Shown here in pieces: positions 57,259 through 64,000 of a stretch of DNA of 64,000 nucleotides. The notes under the pieces are model-generated. The model made no database searches and was not told the origin of the DNA. It saw only the letters and a program-made list of their open reading frames with translations. The stretch lies in NCBI RefSeq assembly GCF_030563405.1, contig NZ_CP130748.1, positions 62,001 through 126,000 on the forward strand, read 5' to 3'. The translations under genes were made by a program, and so were the position numbers. This DNA is from Vibrio sp. SNU_ST1. Lineage in GTDB: Bacteria; Pseudomonadota; Gammaproteobacteria; Enterobacterales; Vibrionaceae. The stretch's first letter is position 1, and each line of letters begins with the position of its first letter.

Positions 57259-58456
57259 CGAACCACAAAGCCCAGTGCAGTGGTTGGTTTGGTCGACAAG
57301 CCAACAAGAAGTGATAGCAAGTGGTGAGCTGTCTAGCTGGGATCAGCTTGATGAGTTAACGCCTTACGCTGAAAAGCGTAGCTGTATCGCTTTATTGCCG
57401 GGAAATGAATGCTTAATTAAGCGTGTTGAGATCCCGAAAGGTGCTGCTCGCCAGTTCGACTCTATGCTGCCATTTTTGTTAGAAGACGAAGTGGCACAAG
57501 ATATCGAAGACTTACATCTAACCATTTTAGATAAAGATGCAACGCACGCGACTGTGTGTGGTGTAGATCGCGAATGGTTAAAACAAGCTTTAGACCAGTT
57601 TCTCAAAGCCAATATTATTTTCCGTAAGGTGCTGCCAGATACACTATCCGTGCCTGTTGAAGAACAAGGCATCAGTGCGTTGCAAATCGACCAGCATTGG
57701 TTATTGCGCCAAGGTCGCTATCAAGCGGTATCGATCAGCGAAGCATGGCTACCGATGTTCCTGCAAAGTGACTGGGTTGTCGCTTTGCAGGAACATCAAG
57801 CGACGACAATTTTCAGCTATACCGCGATGCCGAGCGACGACGTTCAGCAGCAAAGTGGTCTCGAGTGGCAGGCTAAGCCTGCTGAATTGGTGATGTCTTT
57901 ATTGAGCCAACAAGCGATCACAAGCGGCGTAAATTTACTGACGGGCACCTTTAAAACCAAATCTTCTTTCAGTAAATATTGGCGTGTATGGCAGAAGGTG
58001 GCGATCGCTGCTTGCTTGCTGGTGGCCGTGATTGTGACTCAACAAGTGTTGAAGGTGCAGCAATACGAAGCACAAGCACAAGCCTATCGCATGGAGAGTG
58101 AGCGTATCTTTAGAGCCGTTCTGCCAGGTAAACAACGAATTCCGACAGTAAGCTACCTTAAGCGTCAGATGAATGATGAAGCTAAGAAATACGGTGGCTC
58201 AGGTGATGGTGACTCCTTACTTGGTTGGTTAGCATTACTGCCAGAAACGTTAGGACAAGTGAAATCGATCGAAGTCGAAAGCATTCGCTATGATGGCAAT
58301 CGCTCTGAAGTTCGATTACAAGCTAAAAGCGCTGATTTTCAACATTTTGAGACGGCTAAAGTGAAACTTGAAGAGAAGTTTTCCGTTGAACAAGGGCCAT
58401 TGAACCGTAATGGCGATGCCGTATTTGGCAGTTTTACCCTTAAGCCCCGTCAGTAA
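57227..58456 (+). CDS. gspL: Type II secretion protein GspL
   Basis: GspL anchors the GspE ATPase to the inner membrane. The 409-residue product has an actin-like cytoplasmic domain (about residues 1-240), one membrane helix (about 256-275, [18 protein letters not shown]) and a periplasmic ferredoxin-like domain. GTG 57227 has GGAGG six bases upstream, giving [10 protein letters not shown]. It starts inside gspK, so the two genes are coupled. Confidence 0.95.
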   Translation: MSEFLTVRLSSEPQSPVQWLVWSTSQQEVIASGELSSWDQLDELTPYAEKRSCIALLPGNECLIKRVEIPKGAARQFDSMLPFLLEDEVAQDIEDLHLTILDKDATHATVCGVDREWLKQALDQFLKANIIFRKVLPDTLSVPVEEQGISALQIDQHWLLRQGRYQAVSISEAWLPMFLQSDWVVALQEHQATTIFSYTAMPSDDVQQQSGLEWQAKPAELVMSLLSQQAITSGVNLLTGTFKTKSSFSKYWRVWQKVAIAACLLVAVIVTQQVLKVQQYEAQAQAYRMESERIFRAVLPGKQRIPTVSYLKRQMNDEAKKYGGSGDGDSLLGWLALLPETLGQVKSIEVESIRYDGNRSEVRLQAKSADFQHFETAKVKLEEKFSVEQGPLNRNGDAVFGSFTLKPRQ

Positions 58457-58475
58457 CTGCGTAAGGAGATCAGTG

Positions 58476-58958
58476 ATGAGAAATATAATTGAACCACTCC
58501 AAGCGTGGTGGACTTCAATAAGTCAAAGAGAGCAACGATTAGTCGTTGGTTGCTCAATTTTATTGGTAGTAGGTATCATTTATTGGGGGCTAATACAGCC
58601 CCTCAGTCAGCGAGCTGAACTGGCACAGAGTCGCATTCAAAGTGAAAAACAACTACTGGCTTGGGTTACCAATAAAGCCAATGAAGTGGTTGAACTAAAA
58701 GGCAATGGTGGCATTAGTGCTAGTCAGCCTTTGAATCAATCCGTGCCTGCATCTATGCGTCGCTTCAAGATTGAATTAATACGAGTGCAACCACGTGGCG
58801 AGATGCTGCAAGTGTGGATTAAACCTTTGCCATTTAATCAATTTGTTGATTGGCTGACATACCTGAAAGAAAAGCAGGGTGTTGAGGTTGAGTTTATGGA
58901 TATTGATCGCTCTGATAGCCTTGGGGTTATTGACGTCAACCGACTACAGTTTAAATGA
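58476..58958 (+). CDS. gspM: Type II secretion protein GspM
   Basis: The 160-residue product has one membrane helix (about residues 20-40, LVVGCSILLVVGIIYWGL) and a small periplasmic ferredoxin-like domain that pairs with GspL. The N-terminal WWTSISQREQRLV is typical. AAGGAG lies seven bases before ATG 58476; the frame from 58410 is too long and begins in gspL. Confidence 0.94.
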   Translation: MRNIIEPLQAWWTSISQREQRLVVGCSILLVVGIIYWGLIQPLSQRAELAQSRIQSEKQLLAWVTNKANEVVELKGNGGISASQPLNQSVPASMRRFKIELIRVQPRGEMLQVWIKPLPFNQFVDWLTYLKEKQGVEVEFMDIDRSDSLGVIDVNRLQFK

Positions 58959-58965
58959 GGTTAAT

Positions 58966-59745
58966 GTGAAACGCGGTTTATCTTTTAAGTATGGTTTGTT
59001 ATTTAGCAGCATCTTTATCGTTTTTTTCTCGGTAAGTTTGTTGCTGCACTTGCCGGCTTCTTTTGTTCTCAAACATGCGCCCGTTGAACGTGGTTTAAGC
59101 ATTGAAGACGTTGAGGGCACCGTTTGGCAAGGTCGCGCTAACAATATTGCGTGGCAGCGTGTCAATTACGGCTCAATGCAGTGGGACTTCCAGTTCTCTA
59201 AACTATTCCAAGCCAAAGCAGAACTTGCGGTTCGCTTTGGACGTAACAGCGACATGAACTTATCTGGTAAAGGGCTTGTCGGGTATAGCATGAGCGGTGC
59301 TTACGCGGAAAACTTAGTGGCATCAATGCCAGCTAGCAACGTGATGAAGTATGCGCCTGCTATCCCTGTGCCAGTGTCTATTGCAGGACAAGTTGAACTG
59401 ACTATCAAACATGCTGTTTATGCTCAACCTTGGTGCCAATCGGGTGAAGGTACCGTGGCTTGGTCGGGTGCTGCGGTTGATTCTCCGGTTGGCTCGTTAG
59501 ATTTTGGCCCTGTGATTGCTGACATCAGTTGTGAAAACAGCACTGTTTCAGCGAAAGGTAATCAGAAGAGTGCTCAAGTTGATAGTGAGTTTTCTGCGAG
59601 CGTAACGCCAAATCAAAGCTACACCTCGGCTGCATGGTTTAAGCCGGGCGCTGAATTCCCACCAGCGATGCAGAGTCAGCTTAAGTGGTTGGGCAATCCT
59701 GATAGCCAAGGTAAGTACCAGTTTACTTATCAAGGCCGTTTTTAG
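58966..59745 (+). CDS. gspN: Type II secretion protein GspN
   Basis: The 259-residue product has an N-terminal membrane helix (about residues 7-29) and a periplasmic domain with EDVEGTVWQGRANNI, the family signature. GspN is present in vibrios but dispensable in many systems. GTG 58966 follows GAGG. Last gene of the operon; a strong terminator follows. The frame from 58879 overlaps gspM and is rejected. Confidence 0.92.
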   Translation: MKRGLSFKYGLLFSSIFIVFFSVSLLLHLPASFVLKHAPVERGLSIEDVEGTVWQGRANNIAWQRVNYGSMQWDFQFSKLFQAKAELAVRFGRNSDMNLSGKGLVGYSMSGAYAENLVASMPASNVMKYAPAIPVPVSIAGQVELTIKHAVYAQPWCQSGEGTVAWSGAAVDSPVGSLDFGPVIADISCENSTVSAKGNQKSAQVDSEFSASVTPNQSYTSAAWFKPGAEFPPAMQSQLKWLGNPDSQGKYQFTYQGRF

Positions 59746-59815
59746 CCGAGTATCTACTTCTGAGCTCGTCTTTATAGGGTTAGTAAGTTGGGCGATCAAA
59801 TCGTGAAATATAAAA

Positions 59816-59846
59816 AAAACGGGCACCTCATTGAGGTGCCCGTTTT
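59816..59846. terminator. Bidirectional terminator after gspN
   Basis: AAAACGGGCACCTCA and TGAGGTGCCCGTTTT pair as a near-perfect 14-15 base stem. It also serves cysQ, which ends just to the right. Confidence 0.92.
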
Positions 59847-59898
59847 ATTTGTTCTGAGAATCTAGAGGATATCTGACGGTTAAAGAGAGCAAACAAGC

Positions 59899-60726
59899 CT
59901 AGTCTTTACCTTGTAAGATTTCTGCCCATGGTAAGTCAGCATCACCAAGCACAATGAAGTTCGGGTTTTCTAGCGTTTCTCTTTCATTGTAAGAGAGCGG
60001 CTCTAACTGGGTACTTAAGATTCGCCCTCCAGCTTCTTCAACAATGCACTGGGTTGCCGCGGTATCCCACTCTCCGGTTGGTCCAATGCGCAGATAACAA
60101 TCGACAGCTCCTTCTGCGACTAAACATGCTTTAAGTGCAGCAGAGCCAAGAGGAACTAAGTCGTAGTTCCAAGCAGAGCTCATACGGTTAGTGATGCGAT
60201 TGATGTCTTGGCGGCGGCTGATTGCCATCGCGATCGATTGGTTTGGCAGCTCGTGACGATGCGTTTTGATTTTAACGCTGTCATTAAGGTCTGGAATTTT
60301 CCATGCACCTTTACCACTGTAAGCGTAATAACTCACACCAGAAACTGGTGCGTATACCACGCCCATTACTGGCTTGTTGTGTTCGATTAGGGCAATGATT
60401 GTCGCGAAATCGCCACTTCGTGCGATGAACTCCTGTGTACCGTCCAGCGGGTCAACCAACCAGTAGCGATCCCATTGAGAACGTTGCTCTAGGCTGATAT
60501 CAGCGGCTTCTTCCGATAACACCGGAATATCAGGTGTCAGTTCGCTAAGTTTTTTCGAGATCAGTTTATGAGCGGCGAGATCAGCACTAGTGACGGGCGT
60601 ATCATCACTCTTGGTGAACTCTTCGTAATCTTTTTTCTCGTAGATCTCTAAGATCAGCTGCCCAGCAGAGCGAGCAATCTCAATGACAGAGGGCAGGAGG
60701 TGAGATAAATCTTTTGTTATTGGCAT
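59899..60726 (-). CDS. cysQ: 3'(2'),5'-bisphosphate nucleotidase CysQ
   Basis: CysQ removes the 3'-phosphate of PAP, a by-product of sulfate assimilation and acyl-carrier protein priming. The 275-residue product has the inositol-monophosphatase signature: EEAAD, VDPLDGTQEFI (the metal-binding DPLDGT) and GEWDTAATQCIVEEAGG. It is encoded 36 bases downstream of nudE, a common gammaproteobacterial pairing. Confidence 0.95.
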   Translation of the reverse strand: MPITKDLSHLLPSVIEIARSAGQLILEIYEKKDYEEFTKSDDTPVTSADLAAHKLISKKLSELTPDIPVLSEEAADISLEQRSQWDRYWLVDPLDGTQEFIARSGDFATIIALIEHNKPVMGVVYAPVSGVSYYAYSGKGAWKIPDLNDSVKIKTHRHELPNQSIAMAISRRQDINRITNRMSSAWNYDLVPLGSAALKACLVAEGAVDCYLRIGPTGEWDTAATQCIVEEAGGRILSTQLEPLSYNERETLENPNFIVLGDADLPWAEILQGKD

Positions 60727-60762
60727 AAATATTCTCTTACTCTTCGAGTGATCCTGACTGTT

Positions 60763-61314
60763 TTAATTATTGTTTAATACGCGAAGGGCTAATAGTAGGG
60801 CGGTAATACTGCGAGCCTCACAGAAGTCGAGGTGCGTTAACAGTTCTTCGGCTTGAGCAAGTGGCCAACGTACAATGTCTAGTGGTTCTGGCTCATCGCC
60901 TTCTAGCTTCTCTGGATAGAGTTCTTCTGCGATAAACAGCGTCATTTTGCTAGAGAAATAAGAGGGTGCAAGGATCACTTCTTTTAGAGGAGTAAGCTTG
61001 TTGGCGCCAAAGCCAATCTCTTCTTTTAGTTCACGAACGGCGGCTTCATTTGGCTGCTCACCTAGATCAATTAGACCTTTTGGGAAGCCGAGTTCATAGC
61101 GCTCTGTGCCCGCAGCGTATTCACGCACTAACAGAATATCGCCTTGTTCAGTAATCGGAACCATCATTACTGCGTTTCGACCGCTGGGCTTCATACGTTC
61201 GTAAGTGCGCTCTTCACCGTTTGAAAAGCGCAAATCGAGAGACTCGATAGAGAACAGTTTTGATTGAGCGACAGTTTGTTGAGCCAAAATTTCTGGTTTG
61301 GTCCTTTTTGTCAT
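60763..61314 (-). CDS. nudE: ADP compounds hydrolase NudE
   Basis: A Nudix hydrolase active on ADP-ribose, NADH and Ap3A-like compounds. The 183-residue product has the Nudix box GLIDLGEQPNEAAVRELKEE, with the REXXEE core as RELKEE. I chose ATG 61314, eight bases after AAGGAG, over the GTG at 61323, which overlaps the Shine-Dalgarno. Length fits E. coli (186). Confidence 0.94.
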   Translation of the reverse strand: MTKRTKPEILAQQTVAQSKLFSIESLDLRFSNGEERTYERMKPSGRNAVMMVPITEQGDILLVREYAAGTERYELGFPKGLIDLGEQPNEAAVRELKEEIGFGANKLTPLKEVILAPSYFSSKMTLFIAEELYPEKLEGDEPEPLDIVRWPLAQAEELLTHLDFCEARSITALLLALRVLNNN

Positions 61315-61536
61315 TGCGCTCACTCCTTAACTCATTGGAATTCTTTCTTATAAAGTCATTCTAATATAGGGGAAATGACGGTGAGTTCCTAGATCCTAGC
61401 TTTCATATCCTAGAATTATTGGAGCAGGAACCGATTGCGATCACTTGAATACCTTACTGCAAATGGTAACGCCTCACCATTATTGGCATTGAACGGGAAA
61501 TATACGGTTCAGGAGTACTTCTGCTGTTTTAAACAC
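61315..61536. other. Region upstream of nudE and beyond the nfuA terminator
   Basis: About 220 bases with the nudE promoter. I see short related words CCTAGATCCTAG and ATCCTAG at 61388-61412, perhaps another decayed small repeat, and no gene. Confidence 0.35.
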
Positions 61537-61570
61537 AAAAAAGGTTGATGCTTGCGCATCAACCTTTTTA
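61537..61570 (-). terminator. Terminator after nfuA
   Basis: AAAAAAGGTTGATGC (61537-61551) and GCATCAACCTTTTTA (61556-61570) form a near-perfect stem with a 4-base loop, the T-run lying leftward. Confidence 0.9.
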
Positions 61571-61602
61571 TTGAATCTTTAACTATCTATTGGCTAAGAC
61601 TG

Positions 61603-61665
61603 TAAGAGTGCTTAGTCGTAGGAGCACTTAGTTGTAAAGTGCCTAGTAGTAAGAGTGCTCACCGC
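61603..61665. repeat. Degenerate 16-base tandem repeat spanning the nfuA stop
   Basis: Units TAAGAGTGCTTAGTCG (61603-61618), TAGGAGCACTTAGTTG (61619-61634), TAAAGTGCCTAGTAG (61635-61649) and TAAGAGTGCTCACCGC (61650-61665). The last two include the final codons and stop of nfuA; the others lie beyond it. Confidence 0.7.
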
Positions 61666-62227
61666 GATCGTGTTCAGTTGCATCACGAACGGCTGTCAAT
61701 TCGCCTTCGAATTGTTGAAGAAGTTCTTTCTCGATGCCTTCTTTTAGCGTTACATCAACCATTGAACAACCGTTACAGCCACCGCCGAATGCAACGATAG
61801 CAGCACCGTCTTCAGTGATCTCTACAAGGCTAACGTGACCGCCGTGGCCAGCAAGCTGTGGGTTCACTTGGGTTTGGATTGCATACTCAACACGCTCTAT
61901 CAAAGTTGCGTCGTCTGATACTTTACGCATTTTAGCGTTTGGTGCTTTAAGCGTTAATTGAGAGCCCATTTTGTCAGTCACGAAGTCAATCTCAGCTTCG
62001 TCTAGGAATGGCAGGCTTAACTCATCTACGTATGCAGAGAATGCTTCGAAAGACAGTTTTGTATCAGACGCTTCGATAGCATCTGTTGGGCAGTAAGAAA
62101 CACCACACTCAGCGTTTTGTGTGCCTGGGTTTACCACGAACACACGAATGTTTGTACCTTCAGGCTGCTGTGACAGCAGATTGGCAAAGTGAGTTTGAGC
62201 TGTTTCTGTAATAGTAATATTTGACAC
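61643..62227 (-). CDS. nfuA: Fe-S biogenesis protein NfuA
   Basis: NfuA carries Fe-S clusters to targets under stress. The 194-residue product has a degenerate A-type domain at the N-terminus and an NfU domain with the cluster-binding CxxC in [18 protein letters not shown] (about residues 147-164). I chose GTG 62227 ([11 protein letters not shown]) over the longer frame from 62266, because it gives the known start. The C-terminal codons fall in a tandem repeat. Confidence 0.94.
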   Translation of the reverse strand: MSNITITETAQTHFANLLSQQPEGTNIRVFVVNPGTQNAECGVSYCPTDAIEASDTKLSFEAFSAYVDELSLPFLDEAEIDFVTDKMGSQLTLKAPNAKMRKVSDDATLIERVEYAIQTQVNPQLAGHGGHVSLVEITEDGAAIVAFGGGCNGCSMVDVTLKEGIEKELLQQFEGELTAVRDATEHDRGEHSYY

Positions 62228-62336
62228 GACGAATACCTGAGTAGATTTGTAGGTTATTAGCGCCATTCTACTCCTGTCAGACTTGTAATTCAGCCCTTTT
62301 TTGTTGGATTGCTATACAAGTATCGATTCACAGCTT

Positions 62337-63050
62337 CTATCCAGAGGGCTCAGGAGTGCGGCAGATACAGTAAATATCAATCCTTTTCACACCTACTTCA
62401 AGTAGTAATTGGCATAATTGATACACAGTACTGCCAGTGGTTACAACATCATCAATTATCGCGATGTGAGAGGGAAGATTTCCTTGAACATATTGTTTTC
62501 GAAGCGCAAAAGCACTCTTTAGATTGTGTAATCGTGTGGATTTAGTTAGCCCTTGCTGAGAGGCTGTTGAGCGAATTCGACGGAACAGCACCTCATCTTT
62601 AACGCCAATTTCTTGAGCTGTGTAATTAGCGAGCAGCTGACTTTGATTAAAGCCACGATGAATATATCGACGCCAATGCAAAGGGACACTGGTGATCATC
62701 GAAGCAGGATGCTCGATACGTGAAGCCAATAGCTTTGACAGATCGCGTGCAAACCAAAACTTATCGGCGTACTTCATTTGTTGAATATAACCTGCCGTTG
62801 GAAAGGTGTAGTCCCCTACACAATAGAGACGATGCCAAGGTGGAGGCTGTGATAAACATTGCCCGCACTGCTTTACTGTGATCAGTGTTTTTAAGCCACA
62901 TCGTTGGCAGCGAGGAACTGGCTCAAAGAGTTTGAGACAAGAATTGCACCATCTAGGGTGAGCATCGTCGGGAAGCTTATCTAGCTTGCACAGGTGGCAT
63001 TGAGGTGTGACCAGACGCGGTGTGTGTTTTTGTAGCCAATCGGATAACAT
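62337..63050 (-). CDS. comF: ComF-family protein (GntX/YhgH)
   Basis: The 237-residue product has an N-terminal zinc-finger region with three Cys pairs (CHLCKLD, CNSC, CQRC and CGQC) and a C-terminal phosphoribosyltransferase-like domain with the PRPP-type loop IAIIDDVVTTGSTV. ComF proteins are required for DNA uptake in competent Haemophilus and vibrios. It lies divergent from bioH, as in E. coli (yhgH/gntX - bioH). Confidence 0.92.
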   Translation of the reverse strand: MLSDWLQKHTPRLVTPQCHLCKLDKLPDDAHPRWCNSCLKLFEPVPRCQRCGLKTLITVKQCGQCLSQPPPWHRLYCVGDYTFPTAGYIQQMKYADKFWFARDLSKLLASRIEHPASMITSVPLHWRRYIHRGFNQSQLLANYTAQEIGVKDEVLFRRIRSTASQQGLTKSTRLHNLKSAFALRKQYVQGNLPSHIAIIDDVVTTGSTVYQLCQLLLEVGVKRIDIYCICRTPEPSG

Positions 63051-63143
63051 AGCTCGTGATGCTTTTGGGTTATGGTGTTCCTTTTACTCACAATACTGAA
63101 AAGCGCGGATTATCGTTGATGGAAAAAGTAGGGAATATCGAGA

Positions 63144-63920
63144 ATGAGTGACACGTTATATTGGCATGTTTCTGGGCAGGGGCCTGATTTAGTGTTGGTT
63201 CACGGCTGGGGAATGAACGGTGCGGTATGGCAACAAACCGTCAATGCACTAGAAGCTGATTTTCGAGTGCATGTTGTTGACCTTCCTGGGTATGGACACA
63301 GCGCGCACTGCCACGCTCAAGATCTTGAAGAGATAGCTCAGCAACTGTTGGTCGAAGCTCCTAAGCAGGCTATTTGGGTTGGTTGGTCACTCGGTGGTTT
63401 GGTCGCGACGCACATGGCGTTGCATCACTCAGATTACGTAAGCAAATTGGTGACTGTTGCCAGTTCTCCTAAATTCGCCGCTGCAAAAGAACCGGTTTTA
63501 TGGCGAGGTATTCAACCAAACGTATTAAGCGCATTCACCGAACAGCTAGTTGAAGATTTCCAAACCACTATTGAGCGCTTTATGGCACTGCAAGCCATGG
63601 GCAGCCCTTCTGCAAGGCAAGATGTAAAACAACTCAAGCAAGCGGTACTGTCTCGTCCGCTTCCGAATCCTGACTCTTTATTGGCCGGCTTAAAGATGTT
63701 GTCTGATGTTGACTTGCGTGAACAGCTGCCGGAGATCTCAGTGCCTATGCTGCGTTTATACGGGCGACTGGATGGATTGGTGCCAATCAAGGTAGCAAAA
63801 GATCTGGGTAGAGCGCTGCCTCATACCGAGCAATATATATTCACGCAGTCTTCACATGCGCCGTTTATGACAGAAGCCGATGCCTTTTGTAGTGAACTGG
63901 TTAGCTTCGCGCAAAAATAA
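63144..63920 (+). CDS. bioH: Pimeloyl-[acyl-carrier protein] methyl ester esterase BioH
   Basis: BioH removes the methyl group from pimeloyl-ACP methyl ester, ending the modified fatty-acid cycle in biotin synthesis. The 258-residue alpha/beta hydrolase shows the oxyanion HGWGMN, the nucleophile elbow GWSLGG (Ser82 region), Asp in YGRLDGLVP and His in SSHAPFM. Length matches E. coli (256). The rest of the biotin genes are not here, as is usual. Confidence 0.95.
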   Translation: MSDTLYWHVSGQGPDLVLVHGWGMNGAVWQQTVNALEADFRVHVVDLPGYGHSAHCHAQDLEEIAQQLLVEAPKQAIWVGWSLGGLVATHMALHHSDYVSKLVTVASSPKFAAAKEPVLWRGIQPNVLSAFTEQLVEDFQTTIERFMALQAMGSPSARQDVKQLKQAVLSRPLPNPDSLLAGLKMLSDVDLREQLPEISVPMLRLYGRLDGLVPIKVAKDLGRALPHTEQYIFTQSSHAPFMTEADAFCSELVSFAQK

Positions 63921-63957
63921 TCACTAAATTTATTGCCGGATTGGTCGATATATAACC

Positions 63958-64000
63958 TAATACCACTCACAGTAAGTAAGTGTTTAAAAATAGCGTAGGA
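63958..64000. repeat. MITE-like element, copy C, cut by the right edge
   Basis: In inverted orientation relative to copy A. It shares TCACAGTAAGTAA (63967-63979) and the 14-base AAAATAGCGTAGGA (63987-64000) with the right half of copy A (40069-40102). The rest is beyond the window. Confidence 0.65.

Overview
The window is ordinary core chromosome of a gammaproteobacterium, and gene content and order point to a Vibrio (probably the Splendidus clade or a near relative; the genus is firm, the species is inference). Markers are a complete gspC-N (eps) type II secretion operon followed by cysQ-nudE-nfuA-comF-bioH, a long vibrio-type RyhB beside polA, Spot 42 after polA, a DUF4124 gene between glnA and glnL, and the uspA/ftnA/uspB cluster. 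I see no prophage, integron, IS transposase, CRISPR array, tRNA or rRNA.

Left third (1-18.7 kb): the 3' part of a membrane GGDEF-EAL protein; rsmJ; an uncharacterised Cys-rich protein behind a Fur-like palindrome; two DMT permeases; uspA, ftnA, uspB; a BaiN/YhiN flavoprotein; rmuC; the ubiquinone genes ubiE-ubiJ-ubiB running into tatA-tatB-tatC; convergent tatD; hemB; a GNAT acetyltransferase.

Middle (18.7-42.4 kb): Fur box and ryhB, a DnaA-box/GATC-rich gap, polA, Spot 42, engB, a dihaem cytochrome c4, a CsrB-type sRNA with many GGA hairpins, a zinc-ribbon methyltransferase, yihI, a DUF2489 gene, hemN, a second GGDEF-EAL protein, then the nitrogen regulon glnG-glnL-(DUF4124)-glnA with NtrC sites and a sigma-54 promoter, and typA. 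The backbone polA-spf-engB-yihI-hemN-glnG-glnL-glnA-typA matches E. coli, with vibrio-specific genes inserted. An AAA-type NTPase, a DUF2959 lipoprotein, yihY, dtd and yiiD follow.

Right third (42.4-64 kb): an AsmA-like protein, pckA, hslO, hslR, the twelve-gene gsp operon (C to N), then cysQ, nudE, nfuA, comF and bioH.

The less expected material lies between genes. There is a small MITE-like repeat family (three copies, one cut by the right edge), several decayed 16-19 bp tandem arrays sitting at gene ends (tatB/tatC, gspI/gspJ, nfuA, a DMT gene), a strong hairpin at the predicted 5' end of the glnA mRNA, and a 15-base identity between the ryhB Fur box and an operator-like palindrome in front of an unknown gene. 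I found no clearly new multi-gene system. These intergenic signals are the best leads.
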